A stretch of 64,000 nucleotides of DNA. It comes from Galeruca laticollis (taxonomy: Eukaryota > Arthropoda > Insecta > Coleoptera > Chrysomelidae). The notes under the pieces are model-generated. The model ran no database searches. It had not been told where the DNA came from and saw nothing but the letters and a program-made list of their open reading frames with translations. Shown here in pieces: positions 9,214-19,990 of the stretch (position 1 is its first letter; every line of letters begins with the position of its first letter). The stretch covers positions 62,001-126,000 of the forward strand of contig OY998180.1 in NCBI GenBank assembly GCA_963921935.1, in the 5' to 3' direction. Both the position numbers and the translations under genes were made by a program.

Positions 9214-9787
9214 TCAGACATTTTACAAGTGACCTCGCAACATACCTATACTTATTAGTAATTTATTTTGGTCTTGACAAACAACTTTTTTTTAGTTTTA
9301 GTAGTAGTAAGTTGGAATTGACTTTTAAACATTTTTTTATTTTGTTTTAACTTACTTATGAACAACTTGTGATAAGTTATTATTTCAAATGTTAAAAATT
9401 GAAATTCCAGATATTTCAGTATTCGCACCCTTAAACTATGATACGCTCATGGAGTTCACTTTAAATCGGTAGATAACCGATGACGTCACTTTACAGAATT
9501 TCGACTATCGACTTTTTTATATACATCTTATTATAGCTCATCCTTAAAAATGTGTATTATTCTTGGTAACACCCTGTATATACATAATGATACCTACCAT
9601 AATAATTTCGTATTTCTGTTCTCTCAAATTTAAACGCCAGAGCGTACAAGAACATTTTCTATTTATTTTTTATTTAGGACTATTAAGAACCCTTCAAAAA
9701 TGATGCGCTCATGAAGTTCGCTTCTGCAACTGATTTTATGGACAGTAAGAGCGATGAGTCACTTTACAGAATTTCGACTATCGAGTA
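9214..9787 (+). other. 3' non-coding part of the Tc1/mariner-group element with duplicated right end
   Basis: The segment 9420-9511 (CTCATGGAGTTC ... TTTACAGAATTTCGACTATCGA) is repeated with divergence at about 9680-9784. The two copies of TCGACTATCGA lie 273 bases apart (9501-9511 and 9774-9784). Only the outer copy abuts the TA duplication. Between them lies an ACACCCTGTATA word (about 9571), similar to the MITE ends at 1421-1939. Confidence 0.7.
9757..9787 (-). repeat. Right terminal inverted repeat of the Tc1/mariner-group element
   Basis: This is the inverse of the left end: TCACTTTACAGAATTTCGAC then TATCGAGTA, followed by the TA duplication at 9788-9789 and LINE ORF2 sequence from 9790. 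Confidence 0.8.
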
Positions 9788-12046
9788 TAGCGTAGTACTC
9801 GGGGGAATACTGTGACCGTTTACACAAAGTTGAGACTGCAATGGGTTCTCTTTCCTCGTGATTCTCCTGAGTAATAAATACTCTGTTTTGGAGGCGTTTA
9901 TGTTAAGTTTTTGTTTGTTAAAATATGGTATGATTTGTGTGTTAATATGTGTTTGTACTATGTTGAGTGCGGTGTTTAAGTTTTTTGCAGATGCTACAGA
10001 ACAGGTATCGTCCGCGTACATGGCAGTTAACAGGTTTGGGGATGTTGGGATATCCTGGATAAATAGGGAATACAGCAAAGGTGATAACACTGATCCCTGC
10101 GGGACTCCCGCCTGTATGGAGTAGGGTCCAGCAGTATAATCATTGATTTTTGAGTAAAATTTTCTATTTGTGACGTAAGAATTTATTATTTTAATTAAAT
10201 AATTAGGAACTTTCAGTTGAGTTAACTTGAAAATTAGACCCTCGAGCCATACGGAATCGAAGGCTTTTTGTATGTCGATCGCGACCATAATTGCTTTATT
10301 TTTATCCCGAAAGCCTTCTCTTATATAATTTATGACTCTAATTGTCTGTGCTATAGTACTATGGCCACTTCGGAAACCGTATTGCTCGGGGGGTAATAAT
10401 TTATGTTTTTCAATGAAATCTTGCAATCGCTTAAGAATAATTTTGTCAATCACCTTTGCTATATTGTTTAATAATGATATTGGTCGATAACTATCTACAT
10501 AACGTGGTTGTTTATTTGCTTTGATTATGGGTATGACATTTGCAATCTTGAGCATATCGGGGTAGATGCCATTTTTGATTATAAAATTGACTATATAGGT
10601 TAATTGTACAATAGCCTTTTTAGGTATATTTTTCAACAGTACATTTGATATACCGTCATGTCCTGGGGCAGTTTTGTTTTTAAGTTTTTGTATAGTGTTA
10701 TAAATTTCTGTATATGACGCCAAATTTTTTGTGTTAAGTAGAGGTATTGAGTGTAAGTGTTTTTTTAATGTGTGTGATATGTGTCGATGAAAGTCTGTGT
10801 GAGGTGAAATGTTAGTGAAATTATTTTGAAAGTACTCTCCAAAATTCTGCGCAATTTCCTTCGTATCTGTGTATATGTGTCCATTTACCTCTATGCTAGA
10901 TATGCCCTTTTTCGGATTTTTGAAAAATCTAGTAATTTTCCAGAGTGAATTGTCTTCCGGTTTTAGAGTTTTTAAGAAATTATTCCATTTTTGGTTTTTG
11001 TATTCTTTAATAAGGGTGTTGATTGTATTTTGGTAGTATTTTAACATGGAACGATCTTCTTCACTTCTGGAACATTGCCATCTTTTTCTTATTCGGTTTT
11101 TGTTGCGTATAAGTGTTACTATGTGTTCAGGAAGGGTGTTATGAGGGGATGGTTTAGGTTTAATGGTGGTTGTGTGATTTCTAGCAGATATGATTGTGGC
11201 TTGTAATTTTTTGATTGTCTTAGTGAGGTGTTCTGAGTTTGTTATTTTGTCTGTAATATTTAAGTTGTTATTGATGTATTTTCTAAATTTTACCCAGCTA
11301 GTGGTGGTGTAATCGTATATGTGATTTTGGGGGTGTTGTATAGTGTGGGATAATTTCAGGTGAATAAGGACAGGATCATGATCGGAATTTAGGTCGTTTA
11401 GGGTTTTTATTTTGGATATATTGTTTATATTTTTTCCAACAGCAATGTCAATAGTGCTGGGGGAGTGGTTAGAGAAAGGAAAGTGGGTGGGATCATCTGT
11501 GTTAAAAATATTGCATTCTGTAGTGTCGCAGAATTTCAGGAGAGTACTTCCATTTGCGTTGGGATAGTGTACAAATTTGTCCCACTGGGGGTGTCTACAA
11601 TTGAGATCCCCTACCAGTAAAACTTTATTATGAGAGTTCATGATGTTGTGAAAGTCAACATCACGCAATTTATTAGTGGGTGGGTTGTAGGCACCAACTC
11701 TTTTAATTTTATTATTGAAAAGTATAGCGATATGCTCAATTGAGGAATTGTTTTGCTGCAGGATTTTGAAGTTTATGCCTTTTTTGATTAGAAGAGCGAT
11801 ACCGCCACCGCGGGCATCAGCGGGGCGGTCTTGTATGAAAAGACAAAATTCTGGGTTTTTAAAGCTTATAACTTTGTTTGGTTTAAGGAGCGTCTCGATT
11901 AGAAAGAAAATATCAGGTTTTTGAATGTCGAGAAAGTGGCGAATTAAATGGAGTTTATTAGAAACTCCTTGTATGTTACAGAAAATAATTTTGAGATTGT
12001 ATCGTTTTTGAGAGACTGTTTTTCCACCTACCTGCCTAGATGTCAT
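9788..12046 (-). CDS. LINE ORF2, N-terminal part: endonuclease and reverse transcriptase
   Basis: This part encodes the enzymes that nick the target and copy the LINE RNA. It starts at ATG 12046 (MTSRQVGG), overlapping the ORF1 stop by 11 bases, as in Jockey elements. The APE-type endonuclease shows FCNIQG (N24), ETLLKP (E51), GDLN (147-149) and SDHDP (221-225). The reverse transcriptase shows TAPGHDGI (459-466), SYRPISLL (519-526), QYGFRSGHST (555-564), AIDIQKAFDS (589-598), GVPQGSVLSPLLY (647-659) and catalytic MYADD (676-680). All key residues are present. True ORF2 sequence ends at Leu753 (CTA, 9790-9788). The open frame then runs seven codons into the inserted transposon and stops at 9764. 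With the C-terminal part (6850-7329) the total is about 912 residues, a normal Jockey ORF2 length. Confidence 0.9.
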
Positions 12047-14597
12047 AGTTGTCTATGCCGGCAACAAAGTTGTTGTATATTTGGAATTTTTCAATCTTGG
12101 TTGTTGCCTTCCTCATCTCCAAAATAAGGTCCGTCACGGCTCGGGATAGTTCCTCCAGGTTTACCAGGCTGTGCAGCTCTCGGAACAAGTTATTGATTTC
12201 AGAGAATTTGGCTATGTCATTTGAGGCTTGGTTCGTTTGTGCTCTTTGAGTTTGAGGGGGTTTGTTTTGAGGGGGTTGATTTTGAGAGGGTTGTTTTGGG
12301 GGTGGTTTAGAGGGAAGACTGGGAAATTCGGTTTGGCTAATGTGGTTTGGGTTTGTCTTGTTGGTCCAAGGATTTACTGAAGGGATGGGGGCTGGTATGA
12401 ACTTTGGGGGAGCAGTGGAAGATTTTTGGATTTGATTTTGAGCTCTCTTCTCTTCAAGCTAAACCCTTCGCTTGACGTATTCGGGACAGACGTCTGCATT
12501 GGCCGGGTGGTCCCCATTGCAGTTTAAACATCTGGCAGGTCTGGAACGGTCCTTTGTACACTCCGGGGTAAGATGTGGGCCTGCGCACTTTAGACATCGC
12601 GGTTATCTTCCACAATTGGCCGTCGCATGACCCCACAATTGGCAAATGTGGCATTGGATTATTGGTTTCTTCTGTCTGCGGTGTTCCCATAGGACTCTAG
12701 TGTGCTCGATGATCCTGGCATTTTTATTTAGATAGTCCAGGGTGATCTTCGAGTCTGTCACAACAAGGTATAACGGTCGCCCTTTTGTGCTCATCCGGAA
12801 TATATCTTTTGTTTGTATTTTGTAAGTCTTCTCCATCTCTTCTTTTATGTCCGTAAGTTGAAGTCCTTCGGCCAGTCCTCAAAGGACGAACGCGTGCGTT
12901 TTTTCTTCTTGTGGTGCTCAACTTTTTCTCTTTTGAGGGCCTGTTTAAGTCTTTCGAAGTCCTCAACTGTCTTCGTGAAAACGATCGATGAGTTGTTAGT
13001 ATACTTAATTTCGAATGTACTTTTGATTTCATCCTTCAGTCTGTTTACCATATCCCTGTGTGCGGCTACATTTCCGTCAATAATGATGGGAGGACATGAG
13101 GTATTTGATTTGTTTGAAGGAGCTTTTGGGTTGTCCTTTTTTCTTTTAGAAGTTTGTGGAGCTTCGACTTCTTCTTCTGAGGTTGAGACATCATTATTGA
13201 ATTTCCTAAATCTGTTTCTTTCTTTTTTTTTGACTAGTATTCGTTATTTTTATTGCATCATCTTCTATGGAGTCTGAGAGAGAATCATATTTGTTTGATG
13301 TCTCTACTTCTATGTTTCTTTTGTTTGTTTTAAGAAAGTTACTAAATTTTGTGACTTTTCTCGGAAATTGGAAATCCTGTGGTGAGATTTCCATTTGGTC
13401 TTCGCTCGGGATAGAGGAGATTTTATTCAAGTCTTCGGGTATATTAGTTTTCTTCATGTTTAATTGACGTCCAGCAATTTTATTATTTTTTGTGATGATG
13501 CTGGCATACTGCGAAGTAAAGTTATTTATCTCTTCGTTGGCTTTTTGGGCTGCGGCTTCTTCCGTTTCTTGTGCCCAGGATTTTTTAACAGGATTGTGGA
13601 TTTCCACCGAAACGATTTTCTCATTTGTCGTTAATTTTTCGTTTTCTGAGGAAACATCCTGCAAATTCGGTCCTATTGTGTCATCCTCCATTGGCGAGTT
13701 TGAGTTTTTATGGTTATTTTGATTTTCCGGGGTTGAAGTATTTTTGCTATTTTCACTGCGGCAAATTGGTGCTGATAGCGAGGGGCTTATAGAAATAGTG
13801 TGTCCTTTTTTGCTAATGTCTGAGAAGTTTAATGAACTTTCAGCGCTCTTAGTTTTGTTACTTTCTATATTCTTTTTTCCCCCTCCTATACACTTTTTTG
13901 TTAATTCTAGACACTTGTTTTTGGTTTCAAGTCTCTTTTTAACGGTTTCTAGACACTTTTTAGTTGATTTGCGTTTTCAATAGCTTTTGAGAGTATATTT
14001 ACATCAATTTGATCGAGATAATCTTTTGAAATATTTAATGTTTCCGTTTTGTGTGACGAATTTGGGAAAATAATTATGTCGTCTTCTTTATTATTAGGGT
14101 TGTCTTCAATGTATACAAGTTTAAGGTAGTTTTTATTTTTATTTTTGAGTACTTTGGTTTTATGTTTAATTCTGTTTAATTCTTCAGTGTATTTGGATAT
14201 TTTAGCTACATTTGGGTATGCAATGTACTCAGGTAAAGGGCCTGGGTCGCCGGAGGAATCGGTTTCCCAGTCACTTTTTTGTGTTGTTGTTTTTTTTCAC
14301 AGCGGAAACTTTTGACCGGCGATGCGGTTTTTTATGAACTTTGAATATTGACGTACCTTTATGTTTTGAAGTTCTAGGGGAGGTTTTAACTGTCACTATG
14401 GGGCGGTTTACACGCACTATATTACTAGTCGATAGACTGTCACTACGAAAAATTTCGGGTTTATTTACGTTCAGTTTTTGAATTTTGTTTCTGAGTCTCC
14501 GCGTGTACTCAGTTTGGAATGGGATAGAACCCGTTGTCGGCGGCGACGGTATGATGAAATCAATGAGTAAACTCGATTGCTTTCGTTGACAAACACT
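12036..14597 (-). pseudogene. LINE ORF1 (gag-type RNA-binding protein), broken
   Basis: Collinear gag pieces are spread over shifting minus-strand frames. The C-terminal half has three zinc knuckles: CHICQLWGHATANC, CLKCAGPHLTPEC and CLNCNGDHPANADVC. They are preceded by a PRE_C2HC-like region (PPIIIDGN near 13090, then HAFVL, EKTYKIQTKDIFRM). A proline/glutamine-rich tail ends at TAG 12038-12036, overlapping the ORF2 start. Breaks seen: frameshifts at homopolymer runs near 14290, 13960, 13220 and 12900, in-frame TGA at 12881-12879, TAA at 12605-12603 (right after the first knuckle) and TAG at 12461-12459. The N-terminal part (14597-13207) is lysine/serine-rich and has no clear start Met. Normal role: bind LINE RNA in a ribonucleoprotein. 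Several breaks sit in A/T runs, so sequencing error could account for some frameshifts but not the stops. Confidence 0.8.
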
Positions 14598-14696
14598 TCA
14601 ACAGTTTATAGAAATAGAAAAAAGATAAATAATTTAATTACTTAGATTATCACTAAACAAAACTTCCAACAATATAGCATGCAAGTTAGCATAGGA

Positions 14697-14798
14697 ATGT
14701 TTAAATACATGTTTTCTGATAAGAAACGAAGTTTCCTCCTAGAAAACTTTCAAAATCACTTAATTATTAATAGTTTTCATAATAATTGTAAGACGTGA
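14697..14798 (+). pseudogene. hAT-like transposase, C-terminal end of hATC domain
   Basis: Plus-strand frame MFKYMFSDKKRSFLLENF, then NHLIINSFHNNCKT and a stop at 14796-14798. This is the usual end of insect hAT transposases (…YK..LSDRR.SF..EN...). It continues the KYAPIT segment that stops at about 6418 on the other side of the LINE, which shows that the LINE inserted into the hATC coding region. Confidence 0.7.
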
Positions 14799-15068
14799 CT
14801 TATGTCTATTTAAATACCTAAATTGTTATTTTGTTTTATTGTTAACTGAGGTTAATAGTTTCAATTTTATGTATTATTAAATTTATTAATAATAAAATCT
14901 GATATTTAATGTAAATTTTCGTTGTATAATTATTAAATCCCGCCCCCACTCCCTATAATAGTAAAATAATGAAATAATAGTATCATTCAACATTATAATA
15001 TACATCATTTCTTGCATTTTTTGTCAATTTTTGATGCATTTAAATGTGCATATTTTTGGCTTTTTCGG
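14799..15068 (+). other. 3' non-coding part of the hAT-type element
   Basis: AT-rich, no open frame of note. From about 15000 it carries TTGCATT, GATGCATTT and GTGCATATT words, matching the subterminal ATGCA words of the left end. Confidence 0.5.
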
Positions 15069-15089
15069 TTGAATTTTTTCCGTACCTGT
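15069..15089 (-). repeat. Right terminal inverted repeat of the hAT-type element
   Basis: TTGAATTTTTTCCGTAC is the inverse of a sequence matching CACGGAAAAAATGCAA at the left end with two or three differences. Confidence 0.6.
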
Positions 15090-15274
15090 AAACAATTTTA
15101 TTATGAGGCGTCTGAAGAGAATTTACACTTCAGATTATTGTAGACTAGTGAACAACTTTTGTATGAAAAATAGGTACCAATTGAGATTGGAGCCGACAAT
15201 ACAAAAACAAAAATTATATGTTTTGTCGTCATGCTTTTTTCTCTAAATGTCATTTTATGGTTGGAATATAAATA

Positions 15275-15690
15275 TATAATTTAATATAGGTTATCACATC
15301 GGAATATTATAAAATTACAGTGAGTGATTACTTACATCCATGTGTTCTAATTGACGGTATAAATGAATCTAAAACAACAAGAAATCTCGAGGCTGCTTAT
15401 GGCGGTAATTAAAACCGGGAAAACCTGTATAATATCTAAATTAACATTTTAATCAACTGCAAACAAGAGTACGTTTTAGCTACCGAATGGATGAGAAAAA
15501 TTATTTTTGAAATTTAGATATTATCCAGTTAGTTGTCCCTGTTAATATTACGGATTGCTAACGACGGGACACAAGCAGCCTCTAGATTTCTTGTAGTTGT
15601 AGATTCATTTATACCGCCAATTAGAGTACATGGATGTAAGTAATCAATCATTGAAACTTTATAGTATTCTAATATAGTTTAAAAATTATG
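15275..15690. mobile_element. Foldback/MITE element with long inverted arms
   Basis: The left arm (about 15275-15455) is inverted in the right arm (about 15510-15690). Anchors include TACTTACATCCATGTG (left) against GTACATGGATGTAAGTA (right), CGGTATAAATGAATCTA against its inverse at about 15606-15620, and ATAATATCTAAATT against AATTTAGATATTAT near the centre. Identity is high over about 100 bases on each side, with a gapped inner part. There is no coding capacity. It sits between the hAT end and the satellite. No target duplication was identified. Confidence 0.7.
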
Positions 15691-16319
15691 TATGAACATA
15701 TACGGTTTCATTTCGATACTTATAACTAACATGATTAAATGTTTCAAATTAATGGTATTATCTTTGCAGTAAATTAAGAATAATAACATTTTTAGAAAAC
15801 GAAATGCCTATTATGATTAAACATGTTCAATTTGTTTATTATATCGATTAAATAAGAATATATATCATAAAATAAACGCAATTCTTTAAAAGAAAAGAAT
15901 GCTTCCTATGAAACACTACGCACACTTCAATGTAATTTCTATTTACATTAAAAATATAATTGTTAATATTAACCTCAAGAATGTACTTACATGATAGAAC
16001 AATTTAAACAACAAATTTATACACACAAGCCGGTAAAATTTATACGTGCTCCCGACACGTATGTATTCATCTATCGGAACCACCTACACAACTGAAAACA
16101 AAATGGACTCGTGTCGGCGTCACCTTCAGCCGATGCGATGCGGAGTCGTGGTGAAACATCTCGTCCTGCGCATAGGCACCGTACACAAACAAATGTATGT
16201 ACGGTGGCATAGGCAGTAACTAGGTACACAGTGCAGTACTGTTTAGTATAAAACCGGGGATTTGTACGTTTATTCAGAAAGTTAATTTTTGATGAATTTA
16301 GATAATAAATATACAGTGT
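15691..16319. other. Non-coding stretch between foldback element and satellite
   Basis: No gene recognised. The segment 16070-16230 is richer in G and C than its surroundings and holds a short hairpin: CACCGTAC at 16177-16184 pairs with GTACGGTG at 16199-16206. A 127-codon minus-strand frame (16454-16071) runs from satellite into this segment and has no recognisable motif; I do not call it a gene. Confidence 0.45.
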
Positions 16320-18100
16320 GATAATTTCTTCAAATGATGAAACAACTTTTCCTAGACAGTTAAAAAATAAAATGTGCGAAAGCAACGAAAACGAGTAAGT
16401 GGGGTGAATATCACCCTCATAGAAAAAAGTTAAAGGAATGTTCCCACCACACAACTATTCTGTATCTATTCTAAAATATGTTATCCAAGTTTGATGATGA
16501 AACAATTATTCCTTGACAGTTAAAAAAAATAAATGGAAGATAATAATGAAAGCGAGTGCTAGGGGTGAATTTCACACTCAAACATAATTCTTAAAGGAAT
16601 GGGACTGCCACACAACTAATCAATATCAAGTCTAACATATTTTCCCAAATATGATGGAACAACTTTCCAGTTACAAAAATAAAATGTTAAGATATTAACG
16701 AAAACGAGTAGGTGGGGCGAATTTCACCTTCTTAGAATAATGTTAAAGGAACGTGACCACCACACAACAATTCTAAAGCGATTCTAATATATTTTCTATA
16801 AGTTTGATGATGAAACAACTTTTCCCAGACAGTTAAAAAATAAAATGTGAGAAACTAATGACAACAAGTTGGTGGGGTGAATATCACAATCTTAGAAAAA
16901 TGTTAAAGAAACGTTCTCACCACACATCTATTCCATATCGATTCTAATATTTTTTCTCTAAATATGGTGATGAGAAAACTTTTCCTAGACAGTTAAAAAA
17001 ATAAAATGTGAGTAAGTGATGAAAACGAGTAGGTGGGGTGAATTTCACCCTCTTAGAAAAATGTTAAAGGAATGTTCCCACCACACAACAATTCTATATC
17101 GATTCAAATATATTTTCTATAAGTTTGATGATAAAACGACTTTTCCTAGGCAGTTAAAAAAATAAAATGTGAGAAGCTTAATGAAAACGAGTTGGTGGGG
17201 TGAATTTCACCCTCTTAGAAAATTGTTAAGGGAATGTGACTACTCCACAAGGATTCTATATCGATTCTTATAAATTTTCCTTAAATATGATGATGAAACA
17301 ATTTTCCTACATAGTTAGAAAAATAAAAAAATATTAACGAAAACGAGAAGGTGGGGTGAATTTCACCGTCTTAGAAAAATGTTAAAGGTACGGGACCACC
17401 ACACTACAATTCTATATCGATTGTAATATATTTTCTATAACTTTGATGATGAAAAAACTTTTCCGAGACATTTACAAAAATAAAATGTAAGATATTAATG
17501 AAAAATAATGCGCGAGAAAAATTCACCCTCTTAGAAAAACTTTAAGGGAATGTGACTACTCCACAACTATTCTATATCGATTCTTATAAATTTTCCATAA
17601 ATATGACGATGAAAAAACTTTTCCTAGAGTTAAAAAAATAAAATGCGAGTAAGTGATGAAAACGAGTGGGTGGGGTGAATTTAATTTCACTCTCTTAGAA
17701 AAATGTTAGAGGAACGTGACCACCACACAACAATTCTAAATCGATTCAAATATATTTTCTATAAGTTTGATGATGAGAAACGACTTTTCCTAGAGTTAAA
17801 ACATAAAATGCAAGTGGGGTGGATCTCACCCTCTTAGAAAAATGTTAAAGGAACGTGACCACCACAAAACAATTCTATATCGATTCAAATATATTGTCTA
17901 TATATTTTAATGATGAAACGACTTTTCCCAGACAGTTAAAAAAATAAAATGTGAGAAGCTAATGAAAAATAGTTGGAGTGGTGAATTTCACCCTCTTAGA
18001 AAATACTTAAGGGAATGTGACTACTCCACAACGATTCTATATTGATTCTTATGAATTTTACCCAAATATGATGATGAAACAACTTTTCCTAGACAGTTGA
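16320..18100. repeat. Diverged left edge of the satellite
   Basis: About 11 monomers of this stretch differ from each other by many substitutions and small indels and show no higher-order period. Examples of individual changes are GGGGCGAATTTCACC near 16714 and a small duplication AATTTAATTTCAC near 17680. This is the pattern expected at array edges that escape homogenisation. Confidence 0.8.
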
Positions 18101-19990
18101 AAAAATAAAATGTTAAGATATTAACGAAAACGAGTAGGTGGGATGAATTTCACCCTCTTAGAAAAATGGTAAATGAACGGGACCACCACACAACAATTCT
18201 ATATCGATCCTAATATATTTTCTATAAGTTTGATGATGAAACAACTTTCCCTAGACATTTACAAAAATAAAATGTAAGATAGTAATGAAAAAGAATGCGC
18301 GGGGGGGAATTTACCCTCTTAGAAAAATCTTAAGGGGAATATGACTACCTCACAACTATTCTATATCGATTCTTATAAATTTTCCATAAATATGACGATG
18401 AAAAAACTTTTCCCTGACAGTTAAAAAAATAAAATGTGAGAAGCTAATGAAAAATAGTTGGTGTGGTGAATTTCACCCTCTTAGAAAATACTTAAGGGAA
18501 TGTGACTACTCCACAACGATTCTATATTGATTCTTAAGATGATGAAAAAACTTTTCATACGACAGTTGAAAAAATAAGATGTTAAGATATTAACGGAAAC
18601 GAGTAGGTGGGGTGAACTTTACCATTTTAGAAAAATGTTAAAGGAACGGGACCACCACACAATATTTCTATATCAATTCTAATGTATTTTCTATAAGTTT
18701 GATGATGAAACAACTTTCCCTAGATATTTGCAAACATAAAATGTGAGATAGTAATGAAAAAGAATGCGCGGAGGGAAATTCACCCTCTTAGAAAATTCTT
18801 AAGGGAATGTTACTACTCCACAACCACTCTATATCGATTCTTATGAATTTTCCCCAAATATGATGATGATGAAACAACTTTACCTAGACAGTTGAAAAAA
18901 TAAAATGTTAAGATATTAACGAAAACGAGTAGGTGGGGTGAATTTTACCATTTTAGAAAAATGTTAAAGGAACGGGACCACCACACAACAATTCTATATC
19001 GATCCTAATATATTTTCTATTAGTTTGATGATGAAACAACTTTCCCTAGACATTTACAAAAATAAAATGTAAGATAGTAATGAAAAAGAATGCGCGGGGG
19101 GGAATTTACCCTCTTAGAAAAATCTTAAGGGAATATGACTACCTCACAACTATTCTATATCGATTCTTATAAATTTTCCATAAATATGACGATGAAAAAA
19201 CTTTTCCCTGACAGTTAAAAAAATAAAATGTGAGAAGCTAATGAAAAATAGTTGGTGTGGTGAATTTCACCCTCTTAGAAAATTCTTAAGGGAATGTTAC
19301 TACTCCACAACGATTCTATATAGATTCTTCTGAATTTTCCCCAAATATGATGATGAAAAAACTTTTCATGCGACAGTTGAAAAAATAAGATGTTAAGATA
19401 TTAACGAAAACGAGTAGGTGGGGTGAATTTCACCCTCTTAGAAAAATGGTAAATGAACGGGACCACCACACAACAATTCTATATCGATCCTAATATATTT
19501 TCTATAAGTGTGATGATGAAACAACTTTCCCTAGACATTTACAAAAAAAAAATGTAAGATAGTAATGAAAAAGAATGCGCGGGGGGGAATTTGCCCTCTT
19601 AGAAAAATCTTAAGGGAATGTGACTACTTCACAACTATTCTATATCGATTCTTATAAATTTTCCATAAATATGACGATGAAAAAACTTTTCCCTGACAGT
19701 TAAAAAAATAAAATGTGAGAATCTAATGAAAAATAGTTGATGTGGTGAATTTCATCCTCTTAGAAAATTCTTAAGGGAATGTTACTACTCCACAACTATT
19801 CTATATAGATTCTTTTGAATTTTCCCCAAATATGATGATGAAACAACTTTACCTAGACAGTTGAAAAAATAAAATGTTAAGATATTAACGAAAACGAGTA
19901 GGTGGGGTGAATTTTACCATTTTAGAAAAATGTTAAAGGAACGGGACCACCACACAACAATTCTATATCAATTCTAATGTATTTTCTATA
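18101..19990. repeat. Transition zone with short-range duplications
   Basis: Groups of monomers are duplicated but not in HOR order. The box TCTATAAGTGTGATGATG at 19501 recurs 1,292 bases later (20793), exactly four 323-bp dimers. The CTAGACATTTACAAAAATAAA monomer at 18251 recurs at 19046 with few changes. Similarity between copies is higher than at the edge but lower than within the HOR. Confidence 0.7.

Larger units (their letters stand above)
7332..9787 (+). mobile_element. Tc1/mariner-group DNA transposon (DD81-82E type), apparently intact
   Basis: The ends are inverted repeats: TACTCGATAGTCGAAATT at 7332-7349 and its inverse at 9770-9787. Matching continues past one mismatch through TGTAAAGTGA (about 28 bases). 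The flanking duplication is TA (7330-7331 and 9788-9789). It encodes one transposase (7840-9213) with a DDE domain. The insertion cuts LINE ORF2 codon CTA/AGA, and the ORF is perfect on both sides, so this is the youngest transposon in the nest. The right end is duplicated (see 9420-9787). The long D-to-E spacing matches, from memory, a recently named DD82E group (Sailor) within the IS630-Tc1-mariner assemblage; this placement is inference. Confidence 0.85.
6420..14685 (-). mobile_element. Jockey-clade non-LTR retrotransposon (LINE), near full length
   Basis: Read on the minus strand: a 5' region and gag-type ORF1 (14597-12036), ORF2 with endonuclease and reverse transcriptase (12046-9788, then 7329-6850), a 3' UTR, an AATAAA signal (6448-6443) and an end in TTAA repeats (6434-6419). 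It is inserted in the hATC domain of the hAT transposase: KYAPIT lies just left of it and KYMFSDKKRSF just right. It is itself interrupted by a 2,456-bp transposon. Without that insert it is about 5.8 kb, in the range of Jockey elements. The 5' limit is uncertain (14600-14690) and no clean target duplication was found. Confidence 0.85.
4123..15089 (+). mobile_element. Decayed hAT-type DNA transposon, split by a nested LINE
   Basis: Near-matching inverted ends are CAAAGCACGGAAAAAATG at 4123-4140 and, inverted, CAGGTACGGAAAAAATTC ending at about 15089. Both ends carry several ATGCA/TGCAT words within the first 100 bases, as expected of subterminal transposase-binding sites. Between them is a hAT-like transposase relic on the plus strand whose C-terminal domain is split: it stops near 6418 and resumes at 14697, after the LINE. 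Without the LINE the element would be about 2.7 kb, a normal hAT size. No 8-bp target duplication could be recognised, so the exact outer limits are uncertain. Confidence 0.7.

Noticed and set aside
12813..13983. Several plus-strand frames of 66-154 codons rich in F, L and S
   Set aside because: They are antisense shadows of the lysine-rich LINE ORF1 on the minus strand.
4100..15100. 8-bp target duplication of the hAT-type element
   Set aside because: The bases outside CAAAGCACGG (left) and CAGGTACGG (right) do not match at any reasonable boundary choice, so none is claimed.
16071..16454. A 127-codon minus-strand frame with a cysteine-rich end
   Set aside because: It starts inside the first satellite monomer and runs across the array border. 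No recognisable domain, and the composition of its first half is that of the satellite.
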